64,000 nucleotides of DNA, from the NCBI GenBank assembly GCA_964036045.1, contig OZ038381.1, forward strand, positions 134,322,306-134,386,305, given 5' to 3'. Position numbers and translations under genes: made by a program. Of the stretch, positions 58,235 to 64,000 are shown one piece after another; positions within the stretch are counted from its first letter, which is position 1, and every line of letters begins with the position of its first letter. The notes beneath the pieces were generated by a model that worked only from the letters and a program-made list of their open reading frames with translations, was not told the DNA's origin and searched no databases. This DNA is from Eutreptiella sp. 'Long Island Sound 2002' (taxonomy: Eukaryota > Euglenozoa > Euglenophyceae > Eutreptiales > Eutreptiaceae).

Positions 58235-59479
58235 CTAGTCGTCGTCGCTGTACAAATGGGGTGAATCGAATGCATCACATGAAATTGTTGTATGCACGTC
58301 GACGGCAAAGTGGTTTACTAGCACTTGCAAAGCACAAACCCCCGCCATATCAATATTATAATTGTAGAGAAGATTTAGCGAAAGCAGTGCGGATGTGTTG
58401 CTTTGTTGCAACACTTGCGGATTCCATTTGTTAACCAAGGTGTTGACGAGGTCAATCACACTATGGTCAACAAGACCAATGTCTTGGAAATCCAGTTGAA
58501 TGGAACACAAAGTGGTTGCAAGTTCTCGGATGTAAAAGGGTTTGGCCAATTCATTTTGGGTCCCCCACTTCTGATTTGCACAGACGTTCAAATAGAAACT
58601 TTGCAGCTTTTTATATTGTCCCATTAAACGCAATAAAGAGGCCACCCCAAGTGGACCTATATTGTTGTAACCTAGGTCCAGATGCATGTGGGTAAGTGTT
58701 TGCGCGTTGCACAATTCATTTGCCAACGCGCATGCACCACTATTAGTGATGGACCCAGAGGAGAGATCGAGGTGGAGTAAATTAAGCATATGCATGCCCT
58801 TACAGAAAACGTCTTTGAAGAGGCGATTAGATGTGTTATCGTCCATAAAAGTTACCAACCCGTCTTCATTCTTTGCGATGCGCAAACTCAGAGCCAAAGT
58901 TGTGAGAGATGTGCAATTCAATAGGTTCTCTGCCATGACCGAGGCGCCCAAGGATGGCATGTAGCAGGATAAATTTAGGGTGTGCAGTGTACGTGATGAG
59001 GAGCGCAATGTTGTGTTAATTGCCCGTATTGCAGTGCTTGCATATGGTCCGGATATATCGCTCCACAACATTAGATCGCACAAACCGACGAAGAAACCGG
59101 AGGTGAGGTTGTCAATATATTCCTTTGCCGCAATGAGTGAGGCGAACGTATTGTCGTTGAAGTGAGCCATGAGGTGACGCACATTAATCATACGTTTGAA
59201 ATCCTTCGTCACCCAATTCCATGCGTCGGTGTTCATGATGCGCGAACCATGGAGCATTATCCACATGCTTTTGCACGACTTGCTGAGTGAGGTTATTTGC
59301 TGTGCGTACTCTGCGATTAGCAACATGAGATCCTTCGGGAAATCTCGCAATGATGTTGGCGTCGTGACCATGCCAATCTTGATATTGCGTTTCATTTGAC
59401 CATTTTGTGTGTTCTTGGCGCAGGGCATACATTGTGGGTGATAGTTGCTTGGCTCGCCGTAGGTTGAAGTATTGTCCAT
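58235..59479 (-). CDS. F-box-like / leucine-rich-repeat protein
   Basis: I choose ATG 59479 (MDNTSTYGEPSNY), 14 nt after the conserved motif, over more upstream starts because those would translate the motif itself. It has 414 residues ending SDDD and TAG 58237. Residues ~43-75 (LRDFPKDLMLLIAEYAQ then SLSKSCKSMW) resemble an F-box. Residues ~190-340 carry ribonuclease-inhibitor-type leucine-rich repeats (LLHLDLSSGSITNSGACALA and MHLDLGYNNIGPLGVASLL). F-box/LRR proteins choose substrates for SCF ubiquitin ligases. A role with the neighbouring element is not shown. It may be a captured host gene. Confidence 0.6.
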   Translation of the reverse strand: MDNTSTYGEPSNYHPQCMPCAKNTQNGQMKRNIKIGMVTTPTSLRDFPKDLMLLIAEYAQQITSLSKSCKSMWIMLHGSRIMNTDAWNWVTKDFKRMINVRHLMAHFNDNTFASLIAAKEYIDNLTSGFFVGLCDLMLWSDISGPYASTAIRAINTTLRSSSRTLHTLNLSCYMPSLGASVMAENLLNCTSLTTLALSLRIAKNEDGLVTFMDDNTSNRLFKDVFCKGMHMLNLLHLDLSSGSITNSGACALANELCNAQTLTHMHLDLGYNNIGPLGVASLLRLMGQYKKLQSFYLNVCANQKWGTQNELAKPFYIRELATTLCSIQLDFQDIGLVDHSVIDLVNTLVNKWNPQVLQQSNTSALLSLNLLYNYNIDMAGVCALQVLVNHFAVDVHTTISCDAFDSPHLYSDDD

Positions 59480-59489
59480 ATTTTGTAGT

Positions 59490-59618
59490 GACGGTAATTC
59501 CGTTAAGAATACACCTAGGAAGACGAATGAATGCGAAATGCAATGGAGTGAAGGCGTTGATGACTTCACGCCCTAATTTGAGCATCCTGGGACTGATAAT
59601 TCCGTTAAGAATACACCT
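59490..59618 (-). promoter_or_regulatory. Conserved motif, two copies 102 bp apart, before the LRR gene
   Basis: Copies at 59490-59516 and 59595-59618 on the minus strand (TTCTTAACGGAATTA core) lie in a 102-bp tandem duplication (59491-59700) that also contains TGCAATGGAGTGAAGGCGTT. The nearer copy lies 14 nt before ATG 59479. Confidence 0.55.
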
Positions 59619-59700
59619 AGGAGGACGAATGAATGCGAAATGCAATGGAGTGAAGGCGTTGATGACTTCACGCCCTAATTTGAGCATTCTGGAACTGATG

Positions 59701-60605
59701 AAAGGAAGTGGTTGCTTGAAATTCCTTTTGTGGCCGGAAGATGGGCTTGGCTGACGTGTATGGATGGTGCAATAGGCCGTGAAACAATTTGGTTAATGGA
59801 CCCTTTGTAAAACTTGGAGTGTACCGCATGGAAACGGTGGCCAGGGTGTCGTTTTGACGTGAGACTTCACTTGCATGTGAAATTGGTATGTTGACTTGGA
59901 TCGCATCATGGAAGTTATAGTGACGGATTTGTACGCCTACCCTTTATGATTCTTTTGGGAATTTGGTGGAATGGTGCATAGTACCATTGTTTGTGGAATC
60001 ATGTCGCATCATGGCAATGAAAGCGGCGTTGATGACTAATTGTGGCGAAAGCTTTGGGCTTGATGGGTGGAAAAGCATCGTACTTGTGTATTGGGTAATG
60101 GTGCAACGTTTTTTTGGTGCGGGGCATTGATTATATAGTGATGAATCAAAAAATTGGTCACCCCTGGACGGATTGTTTATTGCAACAAATTGTCATGTAT
60201 GATGGAAGTCAAGATTGCTTGCAAGTTAGGAGGGGTGTGCTGGTCATTGTCACGATCGATTGTGTGAGGTCAATTTGAAGGGAAGATGACATTGATAAGA
60301 GTGCACTTGCTCCCGGAAGCTTACTGCAGCATACTATGGCACATATATGTGAGTGAGTGAGTGATGGAATTTGGCAATGATGTCGCCAAAGGATCGGTTT
60401 GATTGAATTGATGGTTGCTATGCCGGTCAAGGGACACCATCGTTGGGAAATGTAGAAAACAATCTTGCAAAGGCCACCGAGTAGCACGCAAGCGAAAAGA
60501 GGCACCGCACGGCGGCATGCAAAAATTCTCTGACCGTGTCATGCATTGACTCAGTGTTGATGGGTCGTGCAACCCGAGACATAATGTGCTCCATATGATT
60601 TGTCA
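59701..60605. other. No clear gene
   Basis: AT-richer DNA. A minus-strand frame at 60427-60699 is open for 90 residues (VVVLALVVTVNQQATYIVGY) but has no recognised domain and overlaps the 399-bp duplication. Confidence 0.4.
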
Positions 60606-61403
60606 TGTAGCCGACAATATATGTTGCTTGTTGGTTCACTGTGACCACCAAAGCGAGGACAACAACACCATCGTGCATGCCATGGACACTTAGTTCCACG
60701 AGCGAATAGACAAACTATAACGACCCATCAACGGGACGGAATGAGTGCATGCTGCATCAAAAGCATACAATGCAGCGTGTTTCAGTGGGTACTTTGAATT
60801 TCCACGGCGTAGGTAGCTAGGAGGTCCAAAGTGCCATAGGAAAGTCCTATTGCGTTGGAAACAATCGAAATCGATGTGAGGCTTCGCACGTGCAGTTGTG
60901 TCATTGAAAACATTGCGAAAAATGGCATTACCTGACTGCAGGTGAAGTTGTGTAAAGAGCTTCGCCATTCGAGGGGTTATTTGCACAATACGGCCACCAC
61001 CGCATGTAGCCGACAATAATATGTTCCTTGTTGGTTCACTGTGACCACCAAAGCGAGGACAACAACACCATCGTGCATGCCATGGACGCTTAGTTCCACG
61101 AGCGAATAGACAAACTATAACGACCCATCAACGGGACGGAATGAGTGCATGCAGCATCAAAAGCATACAATGCAGCGTGTTCCAGTGGGTACTTCGAATT
61201 TCCCCAGCGTAGGTAGCTAGGAGGTCCAAAGTGCCATAGGAAAGTCCTATTGCGTTGGAAACAATCAGAATCGATGTGGGGCTTTGCACTTGCAGTTGTG
61301 TCATTGAAAACATTGCGAAAAATGGCATTACCCGATTGCAGGTGAAGTTGTGTAAAGAGCTTTGCAATTTGAGGGGTTGTTTGCACACTACGGCCACCAC
61401 CGG
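60606..61403. repeat. 399-bp tandem duplication at the 3' end of the SF1 helicase gene
   Basis: TGTAGCCGACAATA starts the copies at 60606 and 61005. They differ at roughly 5% of positions. The distal copy repeats the last ~100 codons and the stop of the helicase frame, so it is a relic behind the stop. Confidence 0.85.
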
Positions 61404-64000
61404 GGAAGCCTCGATGATCCTTATCATCGTTCATTTGCCATTTGGTAAAGGGAAGAAATTCCCTTGCCATCTTGAAAAATTGTAAAGGACATCCCACGGC
61501 AATCTTTGTTGGCTCAAAGTATGTTACATCTGCGGCCACGTCTGTAATGAAGGTGTGAATGAGGTCGGCCTGCACTTGTGGGGCATTGTAGCCTGTGATT
61601 TGGCTTGTGAGTGATGGTGTTGAAAGCACATGGCACCAAGTGCAAATGGTGGAAGAGATGTTTGAGCCATGGGTGTGGGTGGTTTGATCACATGTACCAT
61701 GCTGCGGAAGCAATCCGTATAAATGAGTGAGGAGATTATGGTGGAATGCGGAACGGCATTTGGTGAAGAAATTGTGGTACAGAGCTTGGACCAACTGTAC
61801 TGTAAGTGTGTAACGCTTATTTTGACGGGTGAGAGTCTTGCGGAAGTTTCGTGGGATCTCCCGTAGAATCTCCCTCTCCCAGTCATATAGTTGGCGGCAT
61901 TCTACATTGTGAAAGACTGCAGCATCCATGCTGTCAATAAGGGACTGGTATTGTGGAACATCGGGTACAGGAAAGGCCAATATATTGGTAAACAACCAGC
62001 TACAGTCGGGCAGAAGGATGCGTCCGAATTTCACCGTGAAGTATGAATTGAAATGATTGTGAAGGGATGCTTGAATGGACGACATGATGGTGTCGTGATA
62101 GAGGGTTCCGTGCATACAGCAATCGTTCATGGGAGACCATTGACAAACGACCCAATCGTTGGACAAAATGGAACATGCGTTGTCCACGAATTTGGGCAAG
62201 GCCGCAAGTGTGTGTACGCGGGTGGTGGGCAATGAAGCGTTTTGTTGCATTGCCTCCAAGGCCTCAAATAGTGGGCGAATCTGTTGATGCGCTTTCCATT
62301 TCGCGATCTCACCAATAATGATCAATGCTTGACGCGCGCGCGAACAGGCGACATACTGTCGTGTGGTTTCGGTAAAGAAACGTGGATGAATGGAAGCCAA
62401 GGTTAGTATGACGACATCGGCTTGACTTCCCTGGAACCTACCTAAAGTGTCAATGGCGGACACGGACTCACGGGAAGAAAATAGCGCTTTGTTCAAGCGA
62501 TTTTGCTCGTAGTGATTGCTAATGATAGCAACACTGCCTTTTGGCCAATTGTTCTGTGCGTAATGCAAGACGTCATTCACGTGGCGAGCTGCAATACTCG
62601 AAAACGCGGAAGTGGCAACACGAGGTTGGAATGCGGAACAGGTTACATTGAAAAGTTCATCGACTGGGACGAATGCAGCATTGGCTGATGTATCGATAAG
62701 TTTGATGCATGAATTGTTTGGCAGTGTGTAAGAGGGTTCTTGTCCTCCTGCCGAACCGACCATAAGTCCGCAAAAAAATGTATTGATGAAATCCGTCAAG
62801 CGCTTGTTCATCCTATGTTGTTCTATGATGCATGCATGTGGAACCAAACCTGCTGCACACATATGCAAGATGCTTATTTTGCTGTCATCGATGAGGCGTG
62901 ACATGTCCTCTGTTGTTAATGCAAGCTCATTTGCGTAATGCTTTTCAAGGTTTGTGTGGGGATGTAACTGATTTGAATCACCAATGAAGGTGATGTTTTT
63001 TGCACATGCTGTGAGCGCTATGCCCACAGGGATATTGGTGCGTCCGGCTTCATCAACAATGTGGTGGTGAAAATCGCCCTGTAGAGAGGGTGACAAGGCA
63101 AGGGCGTTAGTTGCGAATACGAAGGTTGCGTTGTGCAACACTTCCTTCACTGTCAATTGGTATCTTACGGCGAGTGCATGGGCACAGTACAATTCATTTG
63201 CTTTTCCGGAATCTCGTTGAATCTTGGAGTACAATCGAACGATTGCTGGACCGGTGAGACCGCTGGTTGTCGCCCAGGCATCGCACAAATTGTCCACCAA
63301 AGTGTTCGTCGGACCTGTGACCAACACGCGTTGCGCTGCAAGGAAACGCGCTTGCATGATGGCCAAGGAAACATGGGATTTACCGCAACCGGCGGGCCCC
63401 ATTATGGCAGTCACCTGCAACACATAGGGAATGAGTAGGAGATTGAGAATGGCATGGAATTCGGGGACGCCTTGATTATTTAACCGGGTATAGTAATGGT
63501 TGTAATACGCGAAACGAACAGGAATTGATATGCTGGAGAGCAGTGGTGGGCAACATATGAGGAGTTGGGATGCCCACACCTTTGAACGCATGGCTGTCTG
63601 TAGGGCGAAACATTGGGACGGTTCCAATTTGAGATCTGCTGCAACGGCTTGGATGGTGTCTTCGGATATGGGGTTGAGTGGCTTGTTGTTGCTTCCTGAC
63701 GCCAACACTTGCAATGTATGCTCAGGTTGAGGTGAAAATTCTAGCGCACCTTTGACCCACTCGGCAGGCATCATGTCCGGGACGTATTCCAAACTGTATA
63801 ACCCCGTTGGGATGCCCCACACGTTGTCCACCGTCACATGTGCAACATCGTCAGATGTTGTTGTGATCTTTCCTTCGTAAGGCACTTGGACTTGGCAATG
63901 TGGTTCTGGATGTAGACGGATGTGGTCATCTTCGGCGAATTCGAAGCGGCCCCATTTCGTGATCCATGTTGACGAACCTTTGAACTCACCCGTGAAGGTC
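61090..64000 (-). CDS. SF1 (UPF1-like) helicase, 5' end outside the window
   Basis: The frame is open from the right edge to TAA 61092, about 969 codons, and no ATG is needed inside the window. Helicase motifs in order: GPAGCGKSHVSL (Walker A, about 63365-63402), IVDEAGRTN (motif II, about 63045-63070), GDSNQLHPHTN (motif III, about 62955-62990), ISNHYEQNRLNKAL, GRFQGSQADVVILT (motif V, about 62400-62450) and YVACSRARQALIII (motif VI, about 62315-62360). DEAG and QGSQAD are typical of the UPF1/ZNFX1-like group, which unwinds RNA or DNA. About 410 residues after motif VI are unassigned, with a CDQTT...CTWCH cysteine patch near 61630-61700. Its place in a TIR-bounded module suggests element cargo, but it could be host. 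Confidence 0.75.
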   Translation of the reverse strand, partial: TFTGEFKGSSTWITKWGRFEFAEDDHIRLHPEPHCQVQVPYEGKITTTSDDVAHVTVDNVWGIPTGLYSLEYVPDMMPAEWVKGALEFSPQPEHTLQVLASGSNNKPLNPISEDTIQAVAADLKLEPSQCFALQTAMRSKVWASQLLICCPPLLSSISIPVRFAYYNHYYTRLNNQGVPEFHAILNLLLIPYVLQVTAIMGPAGCGKSHVSLAIMQARFLAAQRVLVTGPTNTLVDNLCDAWATTSGLTGPAIVRLYSKIQRDSGKANELYCAHALAVRYQLTVKEVLHNATFVFATNALALSPSLQGDFHHHIVDEAGRTNIPVGIALTACAKNITFIGDSNQLHPHTNLEKHYANELALTTEDMSRLIDDSKISILHMCAAGLVPHACIIEQHRMNKRLTDFINTFFCGLMVGSAGGQEPSYTLPNNSCIKLIDTSANAAFVPVDELFNVTCSAFQPRVATSAFSSIAARHVNDVLHYAQNNWPKGSVAIISNHYEQNRLNKALFSSRESVSAIDTLGRFQGSQADVVILTLASIHPRFFTETTRQYVACSRARQALIIIGEIAKWKAHQQIRPLFEALEAMQQNASLPTTRVHTLAALPKFVDNACSILSNDWVVCQWSPMNDCCMHGTLYHDTIMSSIQASLHNHFNSYFTVKFGRILLPDCSWLFTNILAFPVPDVPQYQSLIDSMDAAVFHNVECRQLYDWEREILREIPRNFRKTLTRQNKRYTLTVQLVQALYHNFFTKCRSAFHHNLLTHLYGLLPQHGTCDQTTHTHGSNISSTICTWCHVLSTPSLTSQITGYNAPQVQADLIHTFITDVAADVTYFEPTKIAVGCPLQFFKMAREFLPFTKWQMNDDKDHRGFPGGGRSVQTTPQIAKLFTQLHLQSGNAIFRNVFNDTTASAKPHIDSDCFQRNRTFLWHFGPPSYLRWGNSKYPLEHAALYAFDAACTHSVPLMGRYSLSIRSWN

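Larger units (their letters stand above)
57821..64000 (-). mobile_element. Module M4: left terminus and accessory genes, right end outside the window
   Basis: Its left end is TATCCTCTAATCTACACCCC at about 57817-57836, the same terminus as M1 and M2, next to a TA tract. Inside are three minus-strand genes or relics: an MSKPWEQGLQQ-start relic, an F-box/LRR-like gene and an SF1 helicase. The partner terminus is not seen, so the extent is inferred. Confidence 0.35.

Noticed and set aside
57830-58235. Extension of the LRR protein past TAG 58237 under a reassigned code
   Set aside because: The extension would translate the regulatory motif and the relic's antisense. An acidic SDDD end is a natural C-terminus.

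Overview
This window looks like a transposon-dense stretch of a eukaryotic nuclear genome, most likely an alga or another protist. The evidence is a tyrosine-recombinase (DIRS-like) retroelement, a very long LINE, a Helitron-type Rep/helicase element, intron-like borders around secreted-type exons, long (TA)n tracts, minisatellites, and no bacterial-style operons. I recognise no rRNA, tRNA or CRISPR. The species cannot be named from the sequence; a green-algal type genome is a guess.

Layout. 1-1328: short tandem repeats and G-rich DNA. 1329-4971: a DIRS-like element with 149-bp inverted terminal repeats, gag-like ORF, broken tyrosine recombinase and reverse transcriptase (RT). 4972-6584: a second inverted-repeat pair enclosing an oppositely oriented RT-end/RNase H relic. 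6.6-11.2 kb: unknown coding fragments and a 225-bp tandem repeat. 11.2-24 kb: gene-poor DNA with candidate exons of extracellular-type proteins, including a 51-bp minisatellite exon coding for sequon-rich repeats. 24-28.9 kb: GA-rich and poly-C-rich tandem repeats. 29.07-42.3 kb: a LINE of about 13 kb with ORF1 (His-rich tract, CCCH finger, Ulp1-like protease signature) and ORF2 (APE endonuclease, RT, RNase H-like region, zinc knuckle, long C-terminus). 44.4 kb to the end: modules that share the terminus CTACACCCCTCTCC, most of them beside (TA)n tracts. One is a 10.2-kb module carrying a Helitron Rep-helicase in frame with a SAP motif, a C48-type protease and a J-domain. The last module carries an F-box/LRR-like gene and a UPF1-like SF1 helicase that runs off the right edge.

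Two patterns link the window. First, coding stretches in unrelated elements are interrupted in frame almost only by TAG or TAA, while several modules end in TGA. This is either a reassigned stop code or a strong CAG/CAA to TAG/TAA decay bias. Second, a motif with core CTTAACGGARTTACC sits 14-15 nt before the ATG of three different minus-strand ORFs and of each unit in a 180-bp tandem array, as a compact promoter or leader would.

Most large ORFs carry frameshifts or in-frame stops. They are described as they stand. Some breaks may be indel errors in homopolymers rather than real lesions.
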